64,000 bases of DNA, taken from contig JBEAQJ010000021.1 in the NCBI GenBank assembly GCA_041163945.1, positions 1-64,000 on the forward strand. The letters run 5' to 3'. The notes under the pieces were generated by a model. It was given only the letters and a program-made list of their open reading frames with translations. It ran no database searches and had not been told where the DNA came from. This DNA is from Roseicyclus sp041163945. Lineage in GTDB: Bacteria > Pseudomonadota > Alphaproteobacteria > Rhodobacterales > Rhodobacteraceae. Position numbers and translations under genes: made by a program. Below, piece by piece: positions 1 to 8,688 of this stretch (position 1 is the first letter of the stretch; the number at the start of each line of letters is the position of its first letter).

Positions 1-1230
1 AGCGGCCAGCCCATAGACCGTGTCGTTGGCCATTGCGATCGCGTGATCCACGCTGTCGTATCCCAGGATCGACAGGACGGGGCCAAAGATTTCTTCGCGC
101 GCGATGGTCATCTGCGGCGTGACATCGCCAAAGACCGTGGGGCGCACGAACCAGCCCGTGGTCAGACCCGCCGGTCGACCAAGGCCACCCGCGACCAGGT
201 GCGCACCTTCGCGGATGCCAGCCGCGATCAGGGCTTGAACCTTGTCGAATTGCGCCTGCGAGATCAGCGGCCCTATGGTCACGCGCGGATCGCTGGGATC
301 GCCCGCGATCACGCTGTCGGCCGCGGCACAGGCGGCCCGCAACGCTTCGGCCATGCGGTCCTTCGGCACGAACATCCGCGTGGGCGCATCGCAGCTTTGA
401 CCGGTGTTGCCAAAACAGGCCAGGGTGCCGGCCTGCACCGCGGCAGCCAGATCGGCATCGGGCAAGATGATATTGGCCGATTTGCCGCCCAGTTCTTGGG
501 CCACGCGCTTGACGGTGGGGGCGGCGCCCAGCGCCACGGCCACACCGGCCCGCGTTGATCCGGTGAACGACACCATGTCGACCTCGGGGTGGGCGGCCAG
601 CGCTGCGCCAACCTGCACGCCCGTGCCGTTGACAAGGTTGAACACCCCCTTGGGCACGCCCGCCTCATCGCAAAGCTCGGCGAACAAAAGCGCCGACAGC
701 GGCGCCAGTTCCGAGGGTTTCAGCACCATGGTGCATCCCGCCGCAAGCGCAGGGGCCACCTTGCACACGATCTGGTTCATCGGCCAGTTCCACGGCGTGA
801 TCAAAGCGCAAACGCCGATGGCTTCACGGATCAGCCGGGTGGTGGCGCGCTGTTCTTCCCAAGGAAAATCGCGCGCGGCCTGGATCGTGGTTTGCAGATG
901 GATCTGACCGGCCCAAGCCTGTGCATCGCGCGCAGCCGTGATGGGGGCCCCCATCTCGGTCGACATGGCTTGGGCGATCTCGTCGTAGCGGGCCGTGTAG
1001 CGCGCCAAAATCGCCTCGAGCAGGGCAATCCGGTCCGCGACAGGCCAGGCGGAAAACCCATCGAACGCGGCGCGCGCGGCCATCACCGCGCGGTCGGCAT
1101 CCGATGTGTCGCCCAAGGCTAATTGGCCAATGCTTGCGCCCGTTGCCGGGTTTTCGACCGCCACATGGTCGTGGCCCAAGGGCGCACACCACGCGCCCCC
1201 GACGTAATGCTGTGACAGGCGGTGCAACAT
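1..1230 (-). CDS. NAD(P)-dependent aldehyde dehydrogenase (3' end outside window)
   Basis: The reading frame begins at ATG 1230 and runs off the left edge, giving 410 residues of a family usually near 480. It carries the aldehyde dehydrogenase landmarks: a TPWNWP stretch, the FTGSTRAG nucleotide-binding motif, the general-base glutamate in QELGGKS, and the catalytic cysteine in GQSCDAPTR. The start lies 6 bp after the stop of the MttB-like gene, so it is probably the last visible gene of that operon. Such enzymes oxidise aldehydes to acids in the cytoplasm. In a methylamine or betaine operon the substrate could be betaine aldehyde or another amino aldehyde, but nothing in the sequence fixes this. 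Confidence 0.9.
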   Translation of the reverse strand, partial: MLHRLSQHYVGGAWCAPLGHDHVAVENPATGASIGQLALGDTSDADRAVMAARAAFDGFSAWPVADRIALLEAILARYTARYDEIAQAMSTEMGAPITAARDAQAWAGQIHLQTTIQAARDFPWEEQRATTRLIREAIGVCALITPWNWPMNQIVCKVAPALAAGCTMVLKPSELAPLSALLFAELCDEAGVPKGVFNLVNGTGVQVGAALAAHPEVDMVSFTGSTRAGVAVALGAAPTVKRVAQELGGKSANIILPDADLAAAVQAGTLACFGNTGQSCDAPTRMFVPKDRMAEALRAACAAADSVIAGDPSDPRVTIGPLISQAQFDKVQALIAAGIREGAHLVAGGLGRPAGLTTGWFVRPTVFGDVTPQMTIAREEIFGPVLSILGYDSVDHAIAMANDTVYGLAA

Positions 1231-1236
1231 CCGTGC

Positions 1237-2829
1237 TTACTGGAAATAGATGTTGAAGCGCGCGCGGATCGCCGTGTCGATCTCGGGCGACACCTGACAG
1301 CCGGCCTTGGCCAGGATCTCGTTCTTGCGGCGGATGGCGGTGTCCAGCAGCAGCGGTTGGCCCGCTTCGACCCATTCCTTGGGGCTCATGCGGTTGCCGA
1401 CCTTGGGATAGACGTATTCCGTCTGCATCAGCCCCAAGGTCTGATCGGTGCCCAGGTAATGGCCCGGGCCCCCAAGGCAGACCTGTTTCATCGCATCGAT
1501 CGACGTGCTGTCTTCGGTCACATCGATACCCCGCACAAGGCGCATCGCCTGGCCCAGCAAGTCATCGCCCAGGATCAGGCTTTCCAGGCAGAACCCCAGA
1601 AGCGAGGCGTGCATGCCGACCGCCTCATAGCACATGTTCAACCCCGACAACCCGGCCAGCGCGTTGGTGATGCCTTGTTCCCAACCCGCCTGCATGTCGG
1701 GCAGCTTGCTGTCGGAAATCCCCGACGCGGCCCCGCCGGGCAGATCGTAGAAGCGGTGCATCTGCGCACAGCCCGCCGTCAACAGCGCTTGTTCGGCCGA
1801 CCCGCCCGACATGGCGCCGGTGCGCAGATCGCTGACGAAGGGCCAGGTGCCAAAAATCGCGGGCGCACCTTTCTTGATCGCGTTCACATAGACGACGCCC
1901 GCCAGACATTCGGCCACCGCCTGCACGATGGCCAGGGCAATGGGGGCAGGGGCGGTTGCGCCGGCCTGACCGGCCGACAGCAGCAGCATCGGCATCCCGC
2001 GGCGGATGCAATCCTCCATCGTGATGCAGCTTTCTTCGGCGAACTTCATCGGGGGCACGACGAAACAGTTGGAATTGCTGACAAAGGGTCGCTCCAGCCA
2101 TTTGTCTTCGCCGCCGGCCACCATGTGCAGCATCTCGAAGCAATCGGCCACATGGGCCGGGTCGCTGAACGAGGTGCCGACGTGTTTCTTGGTGCCCGCC
2201 AGACAGGCATACAGCGTGTTCAGATCCATCTCGCGATTGTCCTTCACATCGCGGCAGACCATCGTGCGCTGGTAGAAATGGATGTTGTCCAGATTGTCGA
2301 CAAGCCGCGCCCCATCATACAGATCCTGCGCGGTGGATTCGCGGTAGTCATGCGTCACCGGATCGACGATGTGAACCGCCGCACCGGCGGTGCCGAAATG
2401 CACGTTGGTGCCCGACAGGTGCATGTCATGCTTGGGGTCGCGGGCATGAAGCGTGATGTTGCGCGCCGCCACCGCCAGCATGTCTTCGACCAGCGCGCGC
2501 GGAAAGCGGATGCGCCCATCATCGCCCTGGATTGCGCCCGCCCCGGTCAGGATCTCGACCCCTGATTTGGGGGCGTCGGCCAGGCCGATCACCTCGAGCG
2601 CCTCAAGCGCGCTTTGGTGGATTTTCTGCACGCCGGCATCGCTGATCGGGCGATACTGCCCACCGGCCATGCCGGGGCGGACCGGGCGCATATCTTCGGA
2701 CAGGGGTGCCGCGCGCAGCGCCACGCGGGCGGCCCGCCCGCCGGCGCGCCGGGCGCGGGCGGGTTCGCAGGTTTCGCCGATCTCTGGCTCGTTGATCGCT
2801 GCCATTTGGCTTTCCGGTATCATGGTCAC
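1237..2829 (-). CDS. MttB-family (trimethylamine methyltransferase-like) protein, non-pyrrolysine
   Basis: This 530-residue protein resembles the COG5598/MttB superfamily, whose members move a methyl group from quaternary or tertiary amines to a corrinoid protein. Family members of this kind act on glycine betaine, proline betaine, carnitine or gamma-butyrobetaine. The frame has no internal amber codon, so it is the pyrrolysine-free type. The N-terminal 45 residues are Arg/Ala-rich and low in complexity. The fold region starts near RPISDAGVQKIHQSALE. The start codon overlaps the stop of the upstream FAD/GcvT gene by 4 bp, so translation is probably coupled. No corrinoid-binding partner gene lies nearby, which is odd for a classical MttB system. 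Substrate is inferred from context only. Confidence 0.85.
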   Translation of the reverse strand: MTMIPESQMAAINEPEIGETCEPARARRAGGRAARVALRAAPLSEDMRPVRPGMAGGQYRPISDAGVQKIHQSALEALEVIGLADAPKSGVEILTGAGAIQGDDGRIRFPRALVEDMLAVAARNITLHARDPKHDMHLSGTNVHFGTAGAAVHIVDPVTHDYRESTAQDLYDGARLVDNLDNIHFYQRTMVCRDVKDNREMDLNTLYACLAGTKKHVGTSFSDPAHVADCFEMLHMVAGGEDKWLERPFVSNSNCFVVPPMKFAEESCITMEDCIRRGMPMLLLSAGQAGATAPAPIALAIVQAVAECLAGVVYVNAIKKGAPAIFGTWPFVSDLRTGAMSGGSAEQALLTAGCAQMHRFYDLPGGAASGISDSKLPDMQAGWEQGITNALAGLSGLNMCYEAVGMHASLLGFCLESLILGDDLLGQAMRLVRGIDVTEDSTSIDAMKQVCLGGPGHYLGTDQTLGLMQTEYVYPKVGNRMSPKEWVEAGQPLLLDTAIRRKNEILAKAGCQVSPEIDTAIRARFNIYFQ

Positions 2830-5270
2830 ATCCGCACCCGTTCGGCTTTGGGGTCATAAAGGGGGGTCAGGCTGGCACGCGCCTTGTGCCGGACCCCGGC
2901 CACTTCGATTTCGTACTGCGAGGCAAGCACCGCCTGCGCGGTTTCGCCGGGGCAGGGCACATAGCCCATGCCGATCGCCCCGCCCAAGGCGTGGCCGTAA
3001 TTGGCACTTGTGACGGGCCCCACGATTTGCCCATCGCGCAAGATCGCTTCGTTGTGAAACAAAAGCGGTTCGGGGTTTTCCAACTGGAATTGCAGCATCA
3101 TGCGCCCCAGCCCCTGATCTTGCTTGCGCAACACCGCGTCACGGCCGATGAAATCACCCTTGGCGGGCTTGACGGCAAAGCCCAGTCCCGCCTCCAGCAC
3201 ATGGTCTTCGTCGGTGATGTCATGGCCGAAGTGGCGATAGGCCTTTTCGATCCGGCAACTGTCGAGCGTGTGCAGACCGCACAGCTTCAGCCCATGATCG
3301 GCCCCGGCATCGCGCAGCGTTTCAAAGACATGGGCCGCCATATCGGTCGACACGTACAATTCCCAGCCCAGTTCCCCGACATAGGAAATGCGGTGCGCGC
3401 GTGCCACGCCATAGCCGATCTCGATCGTGCGTGCGGTGCCATAGCCAAAGCCCGCATGGCTCAGGTCGTCGGGGCTGACCGCGGACATCAGATCGCGCGC
3501 CTTGGGGCCCATGACGCAAAACACCGCCTCGGCGGCGGTCACATCGACGATGGCAACCGCCTGATCGCCCTGATGGCGGCGCAGCCATGCCAGATCACGT
3601 TGCAGCGTGGCCCCCGGCACCACCAGCAAAAATGCCGTTTCCGACAACCGCGTGACGGTCAGATCGCTTTCGATGCCGCCGCGGTCGTTGAGCATCTGGG
3701 TGTAGACCACCCGACCAAGCGCAACATCGATCTGGTTGGCGCACAGCCGGTTCAAAAAGGCACACGCCGCCCGCCCTTCGACGCGGATCTTGCCAAAGGA
3801 TGTCATGTCGAACAGCCCCACACCCCCGCGCACCGCCAGATGTTCGGCGCGCTGGTTGTCGAACCAGTTCTGGCGCCCCCAGCCATAGCGGTATTCCCGC
3901 GCCTGGCCGGGGTCGGCAAACCAGTTGGCCCGTTCCCATCCGGCCACCTCGCCAAAGACCGCGCCGGCGGCTTTCAGATGCTCGTGGATCGGGCTGCGCC
4001 GCACGCCGCGGGCGGTTTCCGCCTGACGATAGGGCCAGTGATCGGCATAGAGCAGCCCCAAGGTCTCGGTCACGCGGTCCTTCAGGTAGCGGCGGTTGCG
4101 CTGGAACGGCTGGGCGCGGCGGATATCCACCTCCCACAGATCGAAGGGCGGGGTGCCATCCTCCATCCACTGGGCCAGCGCCATGCCGGCCCCGCCAGAG
4201 GACACGATGCCGATGGAATTGTAGCCAGCCGCGATCCAATAGCCTTTCAACTCGGGCGCTTCGCCCAGGTAGTAGCGATCGTCGGGCGTAAAGCTTTCCG
4301 GGCCGTTGAAAAAGGTGTGGATGCCGGCGGTCTGGAACATCGGCATGCGCTTGGTCGCCATTTCCAGGATCGGCTCGAAATGCTCGAAATCCTCGGGCAG
4401 CGCGTCGAAACAGAAATCCTCCGGGATGCCGCCCATCCCCCATGGCTTGGCCTTGGGCTCAAAAGCCCCCAGCATCATCTTGCCGGCGTCCGATTTGTAA
4501 TAGGCGCATTCGTCGGGCACCCGCAGAACCGGCAAATGACCAAGCCCTTCAATGGGTTCCGTGACAAGGTAAAAGTGCTCGCAGGCATGCAGCGGCAGCG
4601 TGACACCCGATTGGGCCGCCAGGTCGCGGCCCCACATGCCACCGCAATTGACCACGATGTCGGCGGCGATCTGGCCCTGTTCGGTGCCATTGTCCCAGGC
4701 CACGCCGGTCACGCGAACGCCGTCGTTCAGAACGCGCGTGACCTTGACGCCCTCGATGATCTGCGCCCCGCCCATGCGGGCGCCCTTGGCCAGCGCCATC
4801 GCGATATTGGCCGGGTCGCATTGCCCGTCACCCGGCAGATGCAGCGCACAGGTGACATCGCCGATTTCCACATGCGGGTACATGGCATGGACCTCGGCGG
4901 TGGTGATTTCATGCACCTCGACGCCAAAGGTGCGCGCCACGGTTGCCTGGCGCAGCAATTCCTCGCGCCGGTCGGCGGTCAAGCCCAGCGAGATCGACCC
5001 CACTTGCCGCATGCCCGTGGCCACGCCGGTTTCGGCCTCGAGCCGCTTGTACAGATCGGCTGAATATTTCGCGAGCCGGGTCATGTTCTGGCTGCCACGC
5101 AACTGGCCGACCAGCCCCGCAGCATGCCAGGTGGTGCCACAGGTCAGCTGTTTGCGTTCCAACAGCACGATGTCTTTCCAGCCCAGCTGGGCCAGATGGT
5201 AGGCAACCGAACAGCCCGAGACGCCGCCGCCGATGATGACCGCACGGGCATGGGTGGGGGGGATGGTCAT
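2826..5270 (-). CDS. FAD-dependent oxidoreductase fused to GcvT domain (dimethylglycine/sarcosine dehydrogenase-like)
   Basis: The 814-residue protein has an N-terminal DAO-type FAD fold (GGGVSGCS near residue 14) and a C-terminal aminomethyltransferase (GcvT) half that starts near residue 430 and ends with a GGAIGMGYV motif. The TTWHAAG motif near residue 46 matches the site where dimethylglycine and sarcosine dehydrogenases attach FAD covalently through histidine. This family oxidises N-methyl groups and passes the resulting C1 unit to tetrahydrofolate. It sits 3 bp after a second copy of the same architecture and overlaps the MttB-like gene. That arrangement suggests stepwise demethylation of betaine-type compounds. 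Exact substrate unproven. Confidence 0.9.
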   Translation of the reverse strand: MTIPPTHARAVIIGGGVSGCSVAYHLAQLGWKDIVLLERKQLTCGTTWHAAGLVGQLRGSQNMTRLAKYSADLYKRLEAETGVATGMRQVGSISLGLTADRREELLRQATVARTFGVEVHEITTAEVHAMYPHVEIGDVTCALHLPGDGQCDPANIAMALAKGARMGGAQIIEGVKVTRVLNDGVRVTGVAWDNGTEQGQIAADIVVNCGGMWGRDLAAQSGVTLPLHACEHFYLVTEPIEGLGHLPVLRVPDECAYYKSDAGKMMLGAFEPKAKPWGMGGIPEDFCFDALPEDFEHFEPILEMATKRMPMFQTAGIHTFFNGPESFTPDDRYYLGEAPELKGYWIAAGYNSIGIVSSGGAGMALAQWMEDGTPPFDLWEVDIRRAQPFQRNRRYLKDRVTETLGLLYADHWPYRQAETARGVRRSPIHEHLKAAGAVFGEVAGWERANWFADPGQAREYRYGWGRQNWFDNQRAEHLAVRGGVGLFDMTSFGKIRVEGRAACAFLNRLCANQIDVALGRVVYTQMLNDRGGIESDLTVTRLSETAFLLVVPGATLQRDLAWLRRHQGDQAVAIVDVTAAEAVFCVMGPKARDLMSAVSPDDLSHAGFGYGTARTIEIGYGVARAHRISYVGELGWELYVSTDMAAHVFETLRDAGADHGLKLCGLHTLDSCRIEKAYRHFGHDITDEDHVLEAGLGFAVKPAKGDFIGRDAVLRKQDQGLGRMMLQFQLENPEPLLFHNEAILRDGQIVGPVTSANYGHALGGAIGMGYVPCPGETAQAVLASQYEIEVAGVRHKARASLTPLYDPKAERVRM

Positions 5271-5273
5271 GGT

Positions 5274-7721
5274 TCAGGCCTTTAACCTTGTGTTGTCGGG
5301 GTCCCAAAGCGGGCGATCGTCCTGCACCACGGCGCGGCAGCGCTGGCCGAAAATATCGACCTCCAGCGTGGTGCCGGGCTGGGCCAGATCCGCGCGCAGC
5401 ATGCCCAGCGCAATCGACCCGCCAACGCGGTAGCCCCAGGCCCCCGACGTGGTTTCGCCCACGACCTTGCCGTCGTGCCACAGCGTCGACATGTAGGGCG
5501 CGTCTGCCGCGCCGGCCTGCACCCGCAGCGTGACGAAACGCTTGGTCACGCCGGCCTGTTTTTCGGCCAGAAGCGCCGCCTTGCCGGTGAAATCGCCGGC
5601 CTTGTCAAAGCGGATGAACCGCTCAAGCCCGCCCTGCAGCAAGCTGTAATCGGTCGACAGGTCGCCCTTCCAGGCGCGATAGCCTTTTTCGATGCGCAGG
5701 CTGTTGAGGGCAAACATGCCGAAGGGTTTGGCGCCATGCGTCAGGATCGCCTCGTAAATATCGGGAATATGATCGTTTTCGGCGTGAACTTCCCAACCCA
5801 ATTCGCCCGCGAATGACACCCGGGCCAACCAGCAGGGCCGGTTGGCAAGATGCGCGCTCTGGTGGGTCAGCCAGGGCAGCAACAGGTCGGCGTCGGTGCC
5901 CACCGCCGCCAAAAGATCGCGCGCCTTGGGTCCGGTGACGATCAGCGTGGAATAGGCGCGCGTCTGGTCGACCAAGGACAGGCCCGGCGCCAGATCGCGG
6001 GCCAGCCATTCGTGATCATGCCATTGCGCGACCGCCGCCGTGATCAGCGTGTAGTCGTCGATGCCGTGGCAGGCCACCGACATCTCGGTCACGATGCGCC
6101 CGCGTGTGTCGGGGAAATAGGCCAGCCCCAAGCGCCCCGGCTTGGGCAGGCCACCCGCGATCTTGCCCAAAAGCCAGTCGCCAGCCCCATCGCCCGTCAG
6201 GCGGAACCGCGAGAACCCGGGCAGATCCAGAACCCCCACATGATCGCGCACCGCTTCGCATTCTTCGCGGATGCGCGCCTCCCATGGGCCGGCGCGGTTC
6301 CAGGTCTGGGTGGCTGCCTCGGATGTGTCGTCGCCGGGTTGCGCGAACCAGTTGGCCCGTTCCCAGCCGCCATAGGCCCCCATCTGCCCGCCCAGGGCCT
6401 TGACCCGGTCATGCACCGGCGAAAGCTTTCGATCGGGGGCCGCCGGCCAGCGGTGCCAGGGGAAGTGCATGGCGTATTCATGGCCATAGACCTCCATCCC
6501 CTTTTGCACGCAGTAATCGTGATCGGTGTAATCGGTGAAGCGGCGCGGGTCGCATGACCACATGTCCCACTCGGTCGCCCCTTGCGTCACCCATTCGGCC
6601 AGCACCTTGCCCGCCCCGCCGCCCTGCGCGATCCCGAAGGTAAAGACGCAGGCCTCGAACGCGTTGGGAACCCCCGGCATCGGCCCGATCAGCGGGTTGC
6701 CGTCGGGGGTATAGGGGATCGGGCCGTTGATCACGCGCGCCAGCCCTGCTTCGGCCAGCACGGGCACGCGCGCCATCGAATCCTCGATCTGGAACGACAG
6801 CCGTTCCAGATCGTCGGGGTAAAGCTGAAAGCTGAAATCTTCGGGCATGGGATCATCGGGGCTTGCCCAATGCGCCCGGCAGGGCCGTTCGTACGGCCCA
6901 AGGTTGAAGCCGTTCTTTTCCTGCCGGAGGTAGTAGGAGCTGTCGACATCGCGCAACAGCGGCAGCTTGTGGCCCGCCTGCGCCGCCCAATCGCGCACGG
7001 CGGGCACTTCGTCAAAGACCATGTACTGATGGCTCATCACCATCATGGGCACGGTGCGCCCGCCAAAGGGTTTGAACCATTCGCCCACACGCTGCGCATA
7101 ATAGCCGGCCGCGTTGACCACGATTTCGCAGCGGATGTCGCCCTTTTCGGTGTGTACGATCCACGCGCCCTTGTCGCGGCTCACACCCGTGGCGGGGCAA
7201 AAGCGCACGATCGTGGCGCCCATGTCGCGCGCGCCCTTGGCCAGGGCTTGGGTCAATTGCGCGGGGTCGATATCGCCATCGGCCGGATCGTACAGCGCGC
7301 CTTTCAGGTCATGCGTTTCGATGAAGGGATATTTCGCCTTGATGTCATCCGGGCTCAGGATTTCAAGCGCCATCCCCTGATACAGCCCCATGCCGCGCGC
7401 GCGGGCAAATTCCTGCATCCGTTCGTCGGAATGGCCCAGCCGGATCGAGCCCGTGACGTGGTAGTTCATCGGGTAATCCACCGCCGCGCCCAGGCCGCGG
7501 TACAATTCGGTGGAATAGCGCTGCATGTTCATCAGCGACCATGACGTCGAAAAGGTGGGCACGTTGCCCGCCGCATGCCATGTCGAGCCTGCGGTCAGTT
7601 CGTTCTTTTCCAGCAGCACGCAATCGGTCCAGCCCATCTTGGCCAGATGATACAGCGACGACACCCCCACGACGCCGCCGCCGATGATCACCACACGGGC
7701 CTGATCCGGTAAGTCTGACAC
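5274..7721 (-). CDS. second FAD/GcvT fusion oxidoreductase (dimethylglycine dehydrogenase-like)
   Basis: This 815-residue protein has the same two-domain plan as its downstream neighbour: an FAD fold starting at RVVIIGGGVVGV, a STWHAAG covalent-FAD histidine motif, and a C-terminal GcvT domain. I chose GTG 7721 as start because a GGGGAGGG ribosome site lies about 6 nt upstream. The frame stays open to ATG 7778, but those extra 19 residues do not look like family sequence. It is the first gene of the minus-strand operon and is divergent from a LysR gene. The two paralogues are clearly different, for example in the tail after the WHAAG motif. They may handle successive N-methylated substrates. 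Confidence 0.9.
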   Translation of the reverse strand: MSDLPDQARVVIIGGGVVGVSSLYHLAKMGWTDCVLLEKNELTAGSTWHAAGNVPTFSTSWSLMNMQRYSTELYRGLGAAVDYPMNYHVTGSIRLGHSDERMQEFARARGMGLYQGMALEILSPDDIKAKYPFIETHDLKGALYDPADGDIDPAQLTQALAKGARDMGATIVRFCPATGVSRDKGAWIVHTEKGDIRCEIVVNAAGYYAQRVGEWFKPFGGRTVPMMVMSHQYMVFDEVPAVRDWAAQAGHKLPLLRDVDSSYYLRQEKNGFNLGPYERPCRAHWASPDDPMPEDFSFQLYPDDLERLSFQIEDSMARVPVLAEAGLARVINGPIPYTPDGNPLIGPMPGVPNAFEACVFTFGIAQGGGAGKVLAEWVTQGATEWDMWSCDPRRFTDYTDHDYCVQKGMEVYGHEYAMHFPWHRWPAAPDRKLSPVHDRVKALGGQMGAYGGWERANWFAQPGDDTSEAATQTWNRAGPWEARIREECEAVRDHVGVLDLPGFSRFRLTGDGAGDWLLGKIAGGLPKPGRLGLAYFPDTRGRIVTEMSVACHGIDDYTLITAAVAQWHDHEWLARDLAPGLSLVDQTRAYSTLIVTGPKARDLLAAVGTDADLLLPWLTHQSAHLANRPCWLARVSFAGELGWEVHAENDHIPDIYEAILTHGAKPFGMFALNSLRIEKGYRAWKGDLSTDYSLLQGGLERFIRFDKAGDFTGKAALLAEKQAGVTKRFVTLRVQAGAADAPYMSTLWHDGKVVGETTSGAWGYRVGGSIALGMLRADLAQPGTTLEVDIFGQRCRAVVQDDRPLWDPDNTRLKA

Positions 7722-7798
7722 GACGCGCCCTCCCCAGCTTGTGGGCACCAGTATTCCCGCTGCAGGGGGGTAGTTCAATTCGCTTCGTGAATGTGTAT

Positions 7799-7817
7799 TG
7801 ATCGGGAAAACCGATCA
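7799..7817. promoter_or_regulatory. LysR-type operator candidate (T-N11-A dyad)
   Basis: Perfect 7-bp arms TGATCGG and CCGATCA flank the spacer GAAAA. T7802 and A7814 give the T-N11-A spacing that LysR regulators recognise. The dyad lies 9 bp before the LysR start and about 78 bp from the divergent oxidoreductase start, so it suits both autoregulation and control of the operon. Operator function is inferred. Confidence 0.55.
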
Positions 7818-7826
7818 GGCTGCGCC

Positions 7827-8684
7827 ATGAACCTCGAACAAATCGATACCTTTCTGGACCTGTGCGAAACCCGCAGTTTCAACCGCACCGCCAATCGGCT
7901 GGGGGTGACGCAATCGACCATTTCGGGCCGGGTGCAGGCGCTGGAGGCGGCGCTGGGCTGCAAGCTTCTGGATCGCAGCCGTGCGGGCACGGAGCTGACC
8001 ACCGAAGGCTTGCGCTTCGAACCCCACGCGCGCGCGCTGCGCAACAGCTGGGCGGCCGCCGGCATGGCCGTGCGCGGCGCGGGCAACGCGGCGATGTCGA
8101 TGCGCATCGGCATCCAGCATGATCTGCTGGGCGATCAGGTGGTGGCCTGGGTTCGGGCGGTGCAGGGCGCGGTGCCGGACATGGCGCTTTATGTCGAGGC
8201 CGATTACTCGGCCCAGATGTGCACCGATGTGCGGGACGGCCAGCTGGATCTGGCCATTCATTACACGCCCAAACCCCACCCCGATCTGCATTTCGAAACG
8301 CTGGGCGAAGTGGCCTATGTGATGGTGTCGACCGAGACCGATGATCTGGTCACGGTGCGGCCGGAAACCTACATCCTGCCCAATTACGCGCCGGCTTTTT
8401 CGGCCACCCACGGCGCGCTCTTGCCGATGCTGTCGCAAGGGGCGGTGTCGAGCGGCCAAAACGCGGTCATCCGCGGGCTTTTGACGGCCTTGGGCGGCAG
8501 CACCTATGTGCTGCGCGAAACCGCGCTGGAACTGGAACGGACGGGCGCGGCCCGTCGCGTGGCGCGCGCGCCGCGCATCGACCAGCCGGTCTATGGCGCG
8601 GTGCACCTGCGCAATCGCCACCGCGGCGCGCATCGGCGCATTCTCAAGGCGCTGCGCGCCCTGTTGCAGGCGCGCAGCCCCTGA
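7827..8684 (+). CDS. LysR-family transcriptional regulator
   Basis: The 285-residue protein starts with a winged helix-turn-helix (NRTANRLGVTQSTISGRVQALE, split here as NRTANRLGVTQ then STISGRVQALE) followed by the substrate-binding fold. ATG 7827 is preferred over the upstream ATG 7791 because the family normally starts with MNLEQIDTFLDL. The gene is divergent from the FAD/GcvT-MttB operon and a T-N11-A dyad lies between them, so it most likely controls that operon in response to a methylated amine or an intermediate. The C terminus is short compared with many LysR proteins. It converges with a second LysR gene with only 4 bp between stops. Confidence 0.9.
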   Translation: MNLEQIDTFLDLCETRSFNRTANRLGVTQSTISGRVQALEAALGCKLLDRSRAGTELTTEGLRFEPHARALRNSWAAAGMAVRGAGNAAMSMRIGIQHDLLGDQVVAWVRAVQGAVPDMALYVEADYSAQMCTDVRDGQLDLAIHYTPKPHPDLHFETLGEVAYVMVSTETDDLVTVRPETYILPNYAPAFSATHGALLPMLSQGAVSSGQNAVIRGLLTALGGSTYVLRETALELERTGAARRVARAPRIDQPVYGAVHLRNRHRGAHRRILKALRALLQARSP

Positions 8685-8688
8685 TCGG

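Noticed and set aside
1237..2829. Pyrrolysine-containing MttB
   Set aside because: The frame has no internal TAG, so it is the pyrrolysine-free type.
2886..5063. 725-codon plus-strand open frame antisense to the FAD/GcvT gene
   Set aside because: Shadow frame of a GC-rich gene; the peptide has high His/Gln/Arg and no family motif, while the minus strand has clear domains.
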